Source: Crenalkalicoccus roseus
GTDB lineage: Bacteria > Pseudomonadota > Alphaproteobacteria > Acetobacterales > Acetobacteraceae
Length of the DNA stretch: 64,000 nt
Direction of reading: 5' to 3'
Assembly (NCBI RefSeq): GCF_004761865.1
Contig: NZ_SJDM01000003.1
Location: 83,218 to 147,217 of the forward strand
Below, piece after piece: positions 42,188 to 51,407 of the stretch. The notes under the pieces are model-generated. The model had not been told where the DNA came from and searched no databases. It saw only the letters and a program-made list of their open reading frames with translations. Positions within the stretch are counted from its first letter, which is position 1, and each line of letters begins with the position of its first letter. Both the position numbers and the translations under genes were made by a program.

Positions 42188-42990
42188 GGACGCGTGGCGA
42201 GGACGAGCAGGGATCCGCCGGCGGGGAAGGACAGGCCCGCGGCCATCAGCCGGCGCTCGAGTGCGGTGACCGCGTGCAGGCTACGGTCCAGCCAGGGCGG
42301 AAACGGGGCGACATCGGAGCGATTGTGCGGCGCCCGGGCCAGAACCTTGCGCTGCATCGCCATCAGCGGCAGCAGCAGCGCGTTCCAGTAGCGCACGCGC
42401 ACCGCGCCGAAGCCCGCCTCCTCGAGCGCCGCCCGGGCGCCGGTGGCGGTGTAGCGCCGGGCATTGTGCACCCGCATGTCGTGGGCGGAGCGCAGCCACT
42501 CGAAGGCGGGCAGATTCAGCACCAGCCACCCTCCCGGCGCCAGCACGCGGAACATCTCGGCCAGCGCCCGTTCAGGTTGCACCGCCTGATGGGAGAGCAC
42601 GTCGAGGCTGACCACCGCCGAGAAGCTGCCGTCCCGGAAAGGCAGGTCGTTGACCGAAGCTGCCGCCACGGGCAGCCCCGCCTTGACACCGGCGCGCCGG
42701 GCGGCGGGCGGGTGGACTTCGAGCCCGATCGCCGGAAGGTCAGGCCGCGCCGCGCGCAGGCGGGCGAGGAACCCCCCGGTGCCGCAACCGGCATCGAGCA
42801 GCGGCGCTGCGGGCCGGGCGGGCATGACGAAGGCGAGGGCGTCCAGCACCTGGGCATGGAGGGCACGGTACCACCACATGCCCTCCTCGGCCGCGTCCAT
42901 CAGGTCGTATTCGCGGGGTTCCACGCGGCGCTTCTGGCACGCCGCGGCCGACTCCCACAAGCTGCGGTGCCGTATGCCGGCCGCAATCAT
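42184..42990 (-). CDS. Class I SAM-dependent methyltransferase
   Basis: 268 residues with a Rossmann-type methyltransferase core: PLLDAGCGTGGFLARL near residue 75 binds SAM, and DLPFRDGSFSAVVSLDVL near 125 and VLAPGGWLVLNLPAFEWL near 160 are motifs II/III. The start has GAGG seven bases upstream. The substrate is unknown. It is the first gene of a three-gene operon with the glycosyltransferase and the small flippase-like protein, suggesting methylation of a sugar or lipid-linked intermediate. Confidence 0.85.
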   Translation of the reverse strand: MIAAGIRHRSLWESAAACQKRRVEPREYDLMDAAEEGMWWYRALHAQVLDALAFVMPARPAAPLLDAGCGTGGFLARLRAARPDLPAIGLEVHPPAARRAGVKAGLPVAAASVNDLPFRDGSFSAVVSLDVLSHQAVQPERALAEMFRVLAPGGWLVLNLPAFEWLRSAHDMRVHNARRYTATGARAALEEAGFGAVRVRYWNALLLPLMAMQRKVLARAPHNRSDVAPFPPWLDRSLHAVTALERRLMAAGLSFPAGGSLLVLATRP

Positions 42991-43026
42991 CCCGCAACCT
43001 CGTCTCCTCAACCCTCCCGGCCCAGG

Positions 43027-44619
43027 ATGCAATCCCCGCCACCCGTGACCTCCCGGCACCGCGCCCTTGCCGGCTCCCCCATACGCGCCCGGGCGGAGGG
43101 CGGGGCGCGGCTCCTCCGCCTCCTGGCGCTGCTGCCGGCGCTGGCCTTCCTGCTGACGGTGCTCTCCCCCCCGCTGAACCACGATGCCGCGGCGGTGCTG
43201 AATTTCAGCCAGCGCTGGCTGGGCGGAGAGCGGCTCTACGCCGAGCTGATAGACGTCAACCCGCCCCTGATCTTCCTCCTCAACCTGCTGCCCGCGGCGA
43301 TCGGCGCCTGGACGCCGCTGGATGCGGTGCGGGGGCTGCAGGCGAGCCTGCTCCTGCTCTGCGCCCTCTCGGCCTGGCTGGCGCTGCGCCTGGCGCCGGA
43401 TCCGGGGCTGCGGCCGGTCGAGGCCGCCTGCCTCGCCATCGCATTGCCGCTGACGACGCTGGCCGCGGGCTACGACTTCGCCCAGCGCGAGCACGTGATG
43501 ACCGTCGCGGCGCTGCCTTACCTGATGCTTGCGGCCCGCCGGATCGAGGATGGGCCGGCGCCCCTTCTGCCGAGCCTGTCCATCGCCCTGCTGGCCGCGA
43601 CCGGCTTCGCGCTGAAGCCGCATTTCCTGGCCATCCCCACCCTGGTGGAGGGGCTGGTGCTGCTCCGGCGCGGACCGGGGCCGGCGCTCCGTGACCCCGT
43701 GCCCTGGGCGATGGCGGCGGCCTGGGCGGCCTACCTCGCCTCCATTCCCCTGGTCTTCCCCGACTATGCCGGCCATGTCCTGCCACTGGTCTGGAAGCAC
43801 TACCTCGATCTCGGCGACTTCGCCTGGTGGCAGGTGATCCTGACCGAGCGGCTGGGAACGGCGCTGATGGTGCTGCTGCCGCTCGCCGTCCTGGCGCTGC
43901 GCGGCGGCTTCGGGGCGCTGCCGCAGGTGCTGGTGCTGGCTGCGTTCGGCGCGGCGGCGGCGGCGGTGGTGCAGCACAAGGGCTGGAGCTACCACGCCCT
44001 GCCGGTGCGGCTTCTGACCGGGCTGCTGGCCGTGGCGATGGCAGCGCGCTGGCTGGACCGCGCCCTCGCGCCCGGCGCCGCGCGCCGCGCCGCCCCTGGC
44101 GCCGCCGCCGTCGCCGCCTTCGCCCTCGCCGTCTTCGGCTTCACCGGCGCCGAGGCGCCCTGGCGGCAGATCACCTGGACCTGGTCGGAAGAGGGGCAGG
44201 TCAGCGCCGCCCTGCGCCGCGAGGCCTATGGGGAGCGGCTGCTGGTGCTCTCGCCGGACATATTCCCCGTCTATCCGGCGCTGAACTACGCCCGCGCGCG
44301 GTCCACGCTGCGCACCATGAATCTCTGGCTGCTCCAGGGGGTCTATGCCACCTGCCCGGAAGGCGGGGCGCGCTACCGCGAGACCTGGGAGATGTCGCGC
44401 ACCGAATTCTTCCTCTACCGCACGGTGGCCGAGGACTTCGCCCATGCCCCGCCGGCCGCCATCCTGGTGGCGCTCGATCCCCGCATTCCCGAATGCGGCG
44501 GCCAGCGCTTCGACGTGATCGCCTATTTCTCGCGCCACCCGCTGTTCTCGGAAACCATGGAGCGCTATCGGCCGGTGGCGGAATTCGCGGGCCACCGACT
44601 CTACAGGCGGGAGGAGTGA
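43027..44619 (+). CDS. Polytopic membrane protein, GT-C (PMT/ArnT)-like candidate
   Basis: 530 residues with about ten hydrophobic helices between residues 28 and 380 and a soluble C-terminal part. The first loop has PPLNHDAAAVLNFSQRW and later IDVNPPLIF, similar in layout to the first periplasmic loop of GT-C glycosyltransferases that use polyprenyl-linked sugars, where an acidic residue is catalytic. I cannot name a family with confidence. It is divergent from the methyltransferase operon with only 36 bases between starts, so the two units probably share control. It could be the transferase that uses the flipped sugar. Confidence 0.65.
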   Translation: MQSPPPVTSRHRALAGSPIRARAEGGARLLRLLALLPALAFLLTVLSPPLNHDAAAVLNFSQRWLGGERLYAELIDVNPPLIFLLNLLPAAIGAWTPLDAVRGLQASLLLLCALSAWLALRLAPDPGLRPVEAACLAIALPLTTLAAGYDFAQREHVMTVAALPYLMLAARRIEDGPAPLLPSLSIALLAATGFALKPHFLAIPTLVEGLVLLRRGPGPALRDPVPWAMAAAWAAYLASIPLVFPDYAGHVLPLVWKHYLDLGDFAWWQVILTERLGTALMVLLPLAVLALRGGFGALPQVLVLAAFGAAAAAVVQHKGWSYHALPVRLLTGLLAVAMAARWLDRALAPGAARRAAPGAAAVAAFALAVFGFTGAEAPWRQITWTWSEEGQVSAALRREAYGERLLVLSPDIFPVYPALNYARARSTLRTMNLWLLQGVYATCPEGGARYRETWEMSRTEFFLYRTVAEDFAHAPPAAILVALDPRIPECGGQRFDVIAYFSRHPLFSETMERYRPVAEFAGHRLYRREE

Positions 44620-44634
44620 CGCCGTGCCAGAACC

Positions 44635-45663
44635 ATGCCGACCGCGGCGGAAGGGGGAAGCGGCGGTCGCGCAACCGGGGCGGCGGCGCTGATGCGCGAC
44701 ACGCCGGGCCTCGGCGGCGCCTCGCCGCCCGCCCTCGGCACCAGCGGGGAGCAGGCGGTGCGCGGCCTCGCCCTCGTCGCCCTCGGCTTCGCGGTCATCT
44801 CCTGCGCCGACGCGGCGGTAAAATGGGTGCTGCCCGAGATCGGCCCCGCCGCCGCCATGATCTGGCGCGGTCTGCTCGGCGGGGCGATGGTGGTGGCGCT
44901 CTGCCGGGGGCGGGGGTTGTGGCCGGTGCGGCGCGGGCTGCTCGCCGCGCGCAGCCTGCTGCACACTGCGGTTTCCGCCGCCTGGTACCTGGCCTGGGCG
45001 CTCGGCATCGGGCTCGCCGACAGCTACGCGGTGGCGGCGGCGGCGCCGCTGCTGATGACCGTGCTCGCGATCCCGCTGCTCGGTGAGCGGGTGGGCTGGC
45101 GGCGCTGGCTCTCCACCTGCCTCGGCTTCGCCGGCGTGCTGTTCATGCTGCAGCCGGGCGGCGAGCTGTGGCGGTGGGAGACGGGGATGCTGCTGGCGGC
45201 CACCGCCGTCATGGCACTCACCCGGATCTGGACCCGCATGCTGGCCCGCACCGACACGCCGAGCGCCATCGCCTTCTGGCTGATGGCGGCGCACATCCCC
45301 TGCGGCGTGGCGATGCTCGCCGTTCCGGCCATGTGGCCGGCGCCGGCGGGGGAGCCGGTGCCGCCGCCGCTGCTGCCGAGCCTCGCGGGCTGCCTGGCGC
45401 TGCTGGTCTTCGGCGCGGCGAACGGCATCGCCCACCTGCTCTTCGCCCGCGCCTTCGCCCTCGCCCCGGTGGGCGCGATCGCGCCCTTCGAATACTCGCC
45501 CCTGCTCTGGGGCACGCTGCTCGGCTTCGCCATCTGGGGCGAGATCCCGGCCTGGACCACCTTCGCCGGCGCCGCCGTGGTGATCGCGGCCGGCCTCTAC
45601 AACGTGCACCGGGAGCGGGTGCGGCGGGCCGAGGAACGGGCGGCGCTGCGACGCGGGGGTTGA
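44635..45663 (+). CDS. DMT superfamily (EamA) transporter
   Basis: 342 residues with ten hydrophobic segments from about residue 45 to 325, in two EamA repeats (GLALVALGFAVISCADAAVKW in the first half and FGAANGIAHLLFARAFAL in the second). Family members export amino acids or other metabolites. The first 40 residues are low-complexity, so the in-frame ATG at 44692 may be the real start. It follows the previous gene by 15 bases in the same direction. Confidence 0.82.
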   Translation: MPTAAEGGSGGRATGAAALMRDTPGLGGASPPALGTSGEQAVRGLALVALGFAVISCADAAVKWVLPEIGPAAAMIWRGLLGGAMVVALCRGRGLWPVRRGLLAARSLLHTAVSAAWYLAWALGIGLADSYAVAAAAPLLMTVLAIPLLGERVGWRRWLSTCLGFAGVLFMLQPGGELWRWETGMLLAATAVMALTRIWTRMLARTDTPSAIAFWLMAAHIPCGVAMLAVPAMWPAPAGEPVPPPLLPSLAGCLALLVFGAANGIAHLLFARAFALAPVGAIAPFEYSPLLWGTLLGFAIWGEIPAWTTFAGAAVVIAAGLYNVHRERVRRAEERAALRRGG

Positions 45664-45710
45664 GGGGCCGCGCGATCCCCCGCATCCTGCGCCGCGAGGG
45701 GGAGGAGAGC

Positions 45711-46586
45711 ATGGGCATCCCGTTCCTGAAGGACGATCCGCTGCGGCCCGGCGAGGTGGAGGAAACGGCGCCGGGCGTGCGGCGCATCCTCTGCGACAAT
45801 CCCTCCGCCTTCACCTTCCGCGGCACCAACACCTGGATCATCGGCCGTGGCCGGGTGGCGGTGCTCGACCCCGGGCCGGAGGACGCGGTGCATCTCGCCG
45901 CCATCCTCGGCGCGCTGAAGGGAGAGGAGATCACGCACATCCTCGTCTCCCACACCCATCGCGACCATTCCCCCGGCGCCCGCGCCCTGCAGGCGGCGAC
46001 CGGCGCGCCCACCTACGGCTTCGGCCCGCACCGGACGCCGCCAGGGGAGGGCGGGGAGGGGGGCGACCACGCCTTCCGCCCCGATGTGACGCTGGCCGAC
46101 GGCGCGGCGGTGGAGGGCGAGGACTGGCGCCTCGTCGCGCTGCACACGCCGGGGCACTGCGCCAACCACCTCTGCTTCGCCCTGGAGGGCAGCGGGGCCC
46201 TGTTCAGCGCCGACATGGTGATGAGCTGGTCCACCAGCGTGGTCAGCCCGCCCGACGGCGACATGGCCGCCTACATGGCGAGCCTCGCGCGGCTGCGGGC
46301 GCGGGAGGGGGACCGCCTCTACCTGCCCGGCCACGGTCCGCCCCTGCCGAGGCCCGGGCCCTTCCTCGCCGCGCTCGCCGCGCACCGGCTGGAGCGTGAG
46401 CGGCTGGTGCTGGAGGCGCTGGCCGCGCAGGGCGCGGCGACGGCGGAGGCGCTGGTGCCGCCGGTCTATGGCCCGCTGGACCCGCGCCTGGTGAAGGCCG
46501 CGAGCCGCAGCCTGCTCGCGCACCTGATCAAGCTGGAGGCGGAGGGCGCGGTGACGCGGGAGGGGGAGGTCTGGCGGCGGGCATGA
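45711..46586 (+). CDS. MBL-fold metallo-hydrolase (glyoxalase II / LACTB2-like)
   Basis: 291 residues. The metal site motif HTHRDHSPGA near residue 81, LHTPGHCANHLCF near 142 and the GHGPPLP near 205 mark an MBL hydrolase. A C-terminal winged-helix-like region (LDPRLVKAASRSLLAHLIKLEAEGAV) is typical of the LACTB2-like branch, so RNA or thioester substrates are both possible. The start has GGAGGAG upstream. Confidence 0.85.
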   Translation: MGIPFLKDDPLRPGEVEETAPGVRRILCDNPSAFTFRGTNTWIIGRGRVAVLDPGPEDAVHLAAILGALKGEEITHILVSHTHRDHSPGARALQAATGAPTYGFGPHRTPPGEGGEGGDHAFRPDVTLADGAAVEGEDWRLVALHTPGHCANHLCFALEGSGALFSADMVMSWSTSVVSPPDGDMAAYMASLARLRAREGDRLYLPGHGPPLPRPGPFLAALAAHRLERERLVLEALAAQGAATAEALVPPVYGPLDPRLVKAASRSLLAHLIKLEAEGAVTREGEVWRRA

Positions 46587-46593
46587 CCCGGCT

Positions 46594-47289
46594 TCACCGC
46601 TCGGGCATGCGCTGGTCCATGCCGCGGAAGCAGATGAGCGAGCGCGCCGCCCGCTGCTCCGGCGTCATCGCCAGCCAGTCGCGGAATTCGTGCAGCACCT
46701 TGGCGGTGATGCTGGCCACCTTGTGGCGGAACGCCTCCTCCAGCGTGAAGAAGCGCAGCTCCTCAAGCTCGCCCGAGCCGCGGATCGCGCCCCGCGCCGC
46801 TTCGGCGGGCGCGATCAGAAAGCGGGCGTTGAAGCGCATGAAGCGGTTGGGTGGCGTCACCGCGCGGCAGAGATAGTCGAGCGCCGAGAGCTCCGGCAGC
46901 AGGCGGTGCCCCTCCATGCGGCCGAGGACGAGGCCGGTCTCCTCCTGCAGCTCCCGCGCGGCGGCGACGCCGAGGGCCCGGGCAAGGGAGGGCGGCGCCT
47001 GCCGCTCCAGGCAGGCGCGGGTGAGGGGGAGCAGCTCGCTCAGCGTCTTTGCGCGGTGGTCGGCGCGGTCCACCCTGCCGCCGGGGAAGACCAGCACGTT
47101 CGGCATGAAGCGGTGGCGCGCATGGCGCAGCCCCATCAGCACCTCGGCGCCCTGCCGCCCCTGGCGCCAGAGGATCAGGCTGGCGGCGTGGCGGGGGCGG
47201 ACGGGGCGGGCGGGGGCGGGCTTCGCCTCCTCGAGGCCGCCGGGGTTGTCGTCGGTCGGCAGCTCGCGGGCGGGGGTGTGCTCAGTCAA
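46594..47289 (-). CDS. NUDIX hydrolase
   Basis: 231 residues hydrolysing a nucleoside-diphosphate-linked substrate. The N-terminal FPGGRVDRAD near residue 68 and AAARELQEETGL near 110 form the Nudix box, but about 30 residues separate the GG and REUxEExGU halves. Such split boxes are seen in NUDT7/NUDT19-like CoA-pyrophosphatase relatives. It overlaps the end of the upstream nitroreductase gene by eight bases. The first 25 residues are low-complexity. Confidence 0.83.
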   Translation of the reverse strand: MTEHTPARELPTDDNPGGLEEAKPAPARPVRPRHAASLILWRQGRQGAEVLMGLRHARHRFMPNVLVFPGGRVDRADHRAKTLSELLPLTRACLERQAPPSLARALGVAAARELQEETGLVLGRMEGHRLLPELSALDYLCRAVTPPNRFMRFNARFLIAPAEAARGAIRGSGELEELRFFTLEEAFRHKVASITAKVLHEFRDWLAMTPEQRAARSLICFRGMDQRMPER

Positions 47290-48112
47290 GCGCGAGCCCC
47301 CTCTGCCGCAGCCAGGTGCGCAGCCCGAAGCGCTCCGGCACGGAGAGCTGGCGGGCGGCGTTCTCGCTCCAGCCGCAGCCCTCCGGCCTGGGGCCGAGAA
47401 TCTCCGGGTAGCGCGGCTTGGCCGGCGGGCGTGCGGCGTCGTAGGCGGGCAGCGCCGCCTCCAGCCCGCTGTCGTCGTAGCGCTCCCGGTGCACCACGAG
47501 GTGCTGCGGCAGGCGCGGGGAGAGCCAGGTGCGCGGCCCCTCCGGCCAGCCGAGGGTCAGCCCCGCCACCGGAAAGACGCCCTTCGGCAGGCCGAGCATC
47601 GGCCCGATCCGCTCCACATGGTTGCGCACGTAGGAGATGGGGCAGGTGCCGAGCCCGGCGGCGTCCGCCGCCGCCATCAGATAGGCCATGGCGAGCGCCG
47701 CATCCGCCGTGGCGTTGAGGAAGGTGTCCACATTGTCGTTGGCGTGCTCGCGGCCATGGATCTCGCACAGGCGGCGGCCGCGGCGGATGTCGCCGCAGAA
47801 CAGCAGGAACACGGGCGCCTGCCTGATCCAGGGCATGGTGCCGATCCACTCGGCGATCGCCGCGATCTTCGCTGCGTCCTGGACGACGATGATCGAGTAC
47901 TGCTGCAGGTCCGACTTGCTCGGCGCCGATTGCGCGGCGGCGAGCAGCGTGCCGAGCAGCCCCTCCGGCACCGCCTCGGCGCGGTAGCGGCGGGTCACGC
48001 GCCGGTCGAGGATGGCGGCGAGGGCGGGCGGCACCGCCTCCGGCGGCACGAAGGGGAGCGGCGCCTCGGGCCCCAAGCCGTAGCGGGCGCGGATCATCTC
48101 GTCGGGCGACAT
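47282..48112 (-). CDS. Nitroreductase-family protein
   Basis: 276-residue FMN-dependent NAD(P)H oxidoreductase. The FMN-binding start LDRRVTRRYRAEAVPEG near residue 35 and AAQSAPSKSDLQQYSIIVV near 60 are characteristic. So are the helix DAALAMAYLMAAADAAGLGTCPIS near 150 and GLTLGWPEG near 190. Substrates in this family range from nitroaromatics to quinones and flavins. Translation is coupled to the downstream NUDIX gene. An upstream in-frame ATG at 48133 is possible. Confidence 0.85.
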   Translation of the reverse strand: MSPDEMIRARYGLGPEAPLPFVPPEAVPPALAAILDRRVTRRYRAEAVPEGLLGTLLAAAQSAPSKSDLQQYSIIVVQDAAKIAAIAEWIGTMPWIRQAPVFLLFCGDIRRGRRLCEIHGREHANDNVDTFLNATADAALAMAYLMAAADAAGLGTCPISYVRNHVERIGPMLGLPKGVFPVAGLTLGWPEGPRTWLSPRLPQHLVVHRERYDDSGLEAALPAYDAARPPAKPRYPEILGPRPEGCGWSENAARQLSVPERFGLRTWLRQRGLALD

Positions 48113-48162
48113 GGGGCGATGGTCGCACCGCATGGGGGCGCGGGGAAGGGGCGGTGGCGCGA

Positions 48163-50223
48163 TTACCGCCGCACCACCCAGGCATCGGCGACGGTTACGC
48201 CCTCGCCCTCCGGCCCGATGATCAGCGGGTTGATCTCGGCCTCCGCGATGTCCTCGCGCGCGGCGAGGCGGGAGAGCGCGGCCACGGCGCGGGCCAGCGC
48301 GGCGAGGTCGCCGCGGGGCAGGCCACGCCAGCCCCCGAGCGGGCGCAGCCCCTTCACCTCCGCGATCATCTCCCGCGCCTCCTCCTCGGAGACGGGCGCG
48401 AGGCGCAGCGTCACGTCGCGGAACAGCTCCGCCGTCACGCCGCCGGTGCCGAGCATCACCACCGGCCCCACCTCCGGATCGCGGCGGAAGCCGAGGATCG
48501 CCTCGCCCAGCCCCTTCGCCATGGGCTGCACGAGGAAGCCGGTGAGCCGCGCCCCGGGCGCCATGCGGGCGACGCGGTAGCGCATCGCCGCCGCCTCCTG
48601 CTTCAGCGCGGCGGCATCGGCAATGTCGAGGCGTACGCCGCCGAGCTCCGTCTTGTGGGCGAGGTCGGGCGAGAGGATCTTCAGCGCGACGGGAAAGGCG
48701 AAGCCCTCCGGCGGCCGGCCCTCCGGCGCGCGCAGCACGGCGAAGGGGCTGGCGAGGCCGAGCGCGGCGAAGAGGCGGCGCGCATCGGCCTCGTCCGGCC
48801 GCTCCGGCAGGGTGTGCGCGATGGCGGGCGCCTCCGGCGCCGCGCGGGGCGCGCGCCAGTCGCACCAGGCGCGGATGCAGTCGGCGGCGGATTCCGGGGT
48901 GCGGAAGGCGGCGATGCCCGCCTCGGCCAGCAGGCGCAGGGAGTGCGGCGCCTCCGGCACCAGGAAGGCGGCAATCGGCTTGGGCAGGCCGGCGTCGCGC
49001 GCGCGCAGGATGCCGGCGACCGAATCCTGCGGCCGGAACTGCGCCGAGGAGCCGATGACAGAGAGGGCGAGGTCGGTGTCCGCCGCCCGCTGCAGCGCGT
49101 TCAGCGCCGCGGCGACGCGGTCCGGCCTAGTGCCGGCCAGCGTCACGTCCAGCAGCCGCCCGTGGTGGGGGAAGCCCGCCTCCTCCAGCGCGGCGGAGGC
49201 GGCCGCGTCCGGCGCGCGCGCCTCGATGCCGGCGACGCCGAGGCAGTCCACCGCCATGGCGCCGCCGCCGCCCGTCGTCGTCATCACGCCGACGGCGCGG
49301 TGCGGGCGCGCCATGGGGCGGCGGCCGGCGAGCAGGGCGGGCAGCTCCAGCAGCCCCTCGAGCGTGGTGACACGGGCGATGCCGTGGGCGCGGAAGAAGG
49401 CCTCGGCCGCGGCGTCGGAGCCGGCCAGCGCGCCGGTGTGGCTGGTGGCGAGCTCGGCGCCGAAGCGGCTGCGGCCGAGCTTGTAGGCGATGACCGGCTT
49501 GCCGGCCGCGTGCGCGCGCCGGGCGAGGGCGGCGAACTGCTCCGGCGCGCGGATCGCCTCCAGGAACAGCAGGATGGCGTCCACCTCCGGGTCGTCCACC
49601 AGCAGCCCGGCGATCTCGCCCGCGGTCAGGTCGGCCTCGTTGCCGGTGCCGACCAGATGCGAGAAGCCGATCCCGCGCGCCGCGCCGCGCGACAGGATGG
49701 CGCCCATCATGGAGCCGGATTGCGAGACCAGCGCGATGCGGCCCGCGGGCAGCGCATCCGCCTCCAGCGCCGCGTTCACCGAGCAGGCGATGCGGGCGTT
49801 GAGGTTCACCACGCCCATGGAGTTGGGGCCGAGGAGGCGCAGCCCCGCCGCGCGCGCCGCGGCGAGCAGCCGCTCCTGCCGCGCGAGGCCCTCCGGCCCC
49901 GCCTCGGCGAAGCCGTCGGCGAGGACGCAGGCGACGGGGATGCCCTTCTCCGCCACCGCCCCCACCACGCCCTCCACCTGCGCCGTGTTCAGCAGGATGT
50001 AGGCGAAATCCACCGGGCCGGGGATGTCGGCGACGGTCGGGTACGCCTGCTCGCCCAGCACCATCCGCTCGCGCGGGTGGACGGGCAGGATGTCGCCGGC
50101 GAAGCCGTGCTTGCGCAGGTAGAGCTGGACGCGGGCGGTAAGCCGCGTGCGGTCGGCGGAGGCGCCGATAAGGGCGATGCGCCGCGGCCGGAACAGGGCC
50201 TCGTGCAGGCGCCGCGATGCCAT
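48163..50223 (-). CDS. Acetate--CoA ligase (NDP-forming) family protein
   Basis: 686 residues combining, in order, a CoA-binding Rossmann domain (RRIALIGASADRTRL near residue 12), a succinyl-CoA-ligase-like domain (LVSQSGSMMGAILSRGAA near 148, SHTGALAGSD near 250 with the likely phospho-His) and a C-terminal ATP-grasp domain (VALKILSPDLAHKTELGGVRL near 500). Such fused enzymes interconvert acyl-CoA plus NDP and phosphate with acid plus NTP, though many bacterial members are uncharacterised acyl-CoA synthetases or acyltransferases. The ATG at 50223 has AAGG upstream. Confidence 0.85.
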   Translation of the reverse strand: MASRRLHEALFRPRRIALIGASADRTRLTARVQLYLRKHGFAGDILPVHPRERMVLGEQAYPTVADIPGPVDFAYILLNTAQVEGVVGAVAEKGIPVACVLADGFAEAGPEGLARQERLLAAARAAGLRLLGPNSMGVVNLNARIACSVNAALEADALPAGRIALVSQSGSMMGAILSRGAARGIGFSHLVGTGNEADLTAGEIAGLLVDDPEVDAILLFLEAIRAPEQFAALARRAHAAGKPVIAYKLGRSRFGAELATSHTGALAGSDAAAEAFFRAHGIARVTTLEGLLELPALLAGRRPMARPHRAVGVMTTTGGGGAMAVDCLGVAGIEARAPDAAASAALEEAGFPHHGRLLDVTLAGTRPDRVAAALNALQRAADTDLALSVIGSSAQFRPQDSVAGILRARDAGLPKPIAAFLVPEAPHSLRLLAEAGIAAFRTPESAADCIRAWCDWRAPRAAPEAPAIAHTLPERPDEADARRLFAALGLASPFAVLRAPEGRPPEGFAFPVALKILSPDLAHKTELGGVRLDIADAAALKQEAAAMRYRVARMAPGARLTGFLVQPMAKGLGEAILGFRRDPEVGPVVMLGTGGVTAELFRDVTLRLAPVSEEEAREMIAEVKGLRPLGGWRGLPRGDLAALARAVAALSRLAAREDIAEAEINPLIIGPEGEGVTVADAWVVRR

Positions 50224-50286
50224 CACCTTCCGTTCCTCCGCGCAGGAATGAGGAGGGCCGGTTCCTTCTCCGGGCCGGCGCCTCAC

Positions 50287-50310
50287 GCCCCGGCGGCATG
50301 CGGCCGGGGC
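50287..50310 (-). terminator. Hairpin after the SDR gene
   Basis: GCCCCGGC and GCCGGGGC form a perfect 8-bp stem with an 8-base loop between the SDR gene and the acyl-CoA ligase gene. No clear T-run follows on the minus strand. Confidence 0.35.
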
Positions 50311-50350
50311 GATCGCAGGCCGGGCGGGACCGGCCCGGCTCCCCGGCGGA

Positions 50351-51262
50351 TCAGAGCGGATCCCAGGAGAACACGTCGCCCGAGCGCTCGAGCGGGACGA
50401 AGAAGGTCCTGAGCGCGGGCAGGGCGTGCTCGGCGATCGCTTCCGGCGTCCAGCCCTCGCTGCGGTGGATGGAGCGGATGGGGCGGCTCTGGCTGAACAG
50501 GAAGATCTCGTTCATGCGCGGGCCGAAGACCTGCCCCGTCACCTCCTTCGCCGCGTCGGAGGCGAGGAAGACGGCGAGCGGGGCGTTCTTCTCCGGCCCC
50601 ATCTTCATGATCTTCTCGACCCGCGCCTTCTGCTCCGGCGTCTCGGCCGGGATGGAGGAGGTCATGCGGCTCCAGGCGAAGGGCGCGATGCAGTTGGAGC
50701 GCACGTTGTAGCGCTTCATGTCGAGCGCGATCGACTTCGACAGCGCCACGATGCCGAGCTTGGCCGCCGAGTAGTTCGCCTGGCCGAAATTGCCGATCAG
50801 GCCGGAGGTCGAGGTGATGTGGACGTAGGCGCCGCTCTCCTGCTTGCGGAAATGCGTCGCCGCATGGCGGGAGACGTAGAAGGAGCCGTTGAGGTGCACG
50901 GCGATGACCGCGTCCCACTCCTCCGGCGTCATGCGGTGGAAGATCTGGTCGCGCAGGATGCCGGCGTTGTTCACCACGATGTCTATGCGGCCGAAATTGT
51001 CCAGCGCGCACTGGATGATCTTGCCGGCGCTCTCCCAGGAGGCGACGCTGTCGGTGCTGATGGCGGCCTGGCCGCCGCGCTGCTCGATGATCTGCTTGGT
51101 CTGCTGCGCCGGCGTGGCCGACTGGCCCTCCCCGCTCAGCGAGGCGCCGACGTCGTTGATGACGACCTTGGCGCCGGCCTGCGCCATGTGGATCGCGATC
51201 TCCCGGCCGATACCGCCGCCCGAGCCGGTGACGACGGCGACCTTCCCATCCAGCATGCCCAT
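50351..51262 (-). CDS. SDR-family oxidoreductase (MFE-2 dehydrogenase-like)
   Basis: 303-residue short-chain dehydrogenase. The cofactor motif TGSGGGIG lies near residue 12, [10 protein letters not shown] near 96, and the catalytic set is Ser, YSAAK near 164. The loop [14 protein letters not shown] after the second strand and the length over 300 resemble the (3R)-hydroxyacyl-CoA dehydrogenase domain of multifunctional enzyme 2, suggesting a CoA-thioester substrate. It starts with GAGGAG upstream and is divergent from the SUF regulator gene. Confidence 0.85.
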   Translation of the reverse strand: MGMLDGKVAVVTGSGGGIGREIAIHMAQAGAKVVINDVGASLSGEGQSATPAQQTKQIIEQRGGQAAISTDSVASWESAGKIIQCALDNFGRIDIVVNNAGILRDQIFHRMTPEEWDAVIAVHLNGSFYVSRHAATHFRKQESGAYVHITSTSGLIGNFGQANYSAAKLGIVALSKSIALDMKRYNVRSNCIAPFAWSRMTSSIPAETPEQKARVEKIMKMGPEKNAPLAVFLASDAAKEVTGQVFGPRMNEIFLFSQSRPIRSIHRSEGWTPEAIAEHALPALRTFFVPLERSGDVFSWDPL

Positions 51263-51365
51263 CTGACGCTCCTCTCTCCATTGTGCGGCTCCGCATTGGT
51301 AGCGGCAGCGCCGCGGCGCGTGAAGCCGGGCCGGTGCGCCCCGGAGCCCCCGGGGGCTGGAAAGC

Positions 51366-51380
51366 GGACCTCAATGGTCC
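51366..51380. promoter_or_regulatory. Candidate operator of the SUF regulator
   Basis: GGACC-TCAAT-GGTCC is an inverted repeat 27 bases before the GTG start of the Rrf2 regulator, in the only gap upstream of the SUF operon. An autoregulatory Rrf2 site would be expected here. The arms are only five bases. Confidence 0.3.
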
Positions 51381-51407
51381 TATTTCACGGACGAGGAGGA
51401 AGGGGCC

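Noticed and set aside
42991..45609. Upstream part of a very long minus-strand frame that includes the methyltransferase
   Set aside because: Only the last 268 codons (42184-42990) have protein character. The rest is antisense to the polytopic protein and DMT genes.
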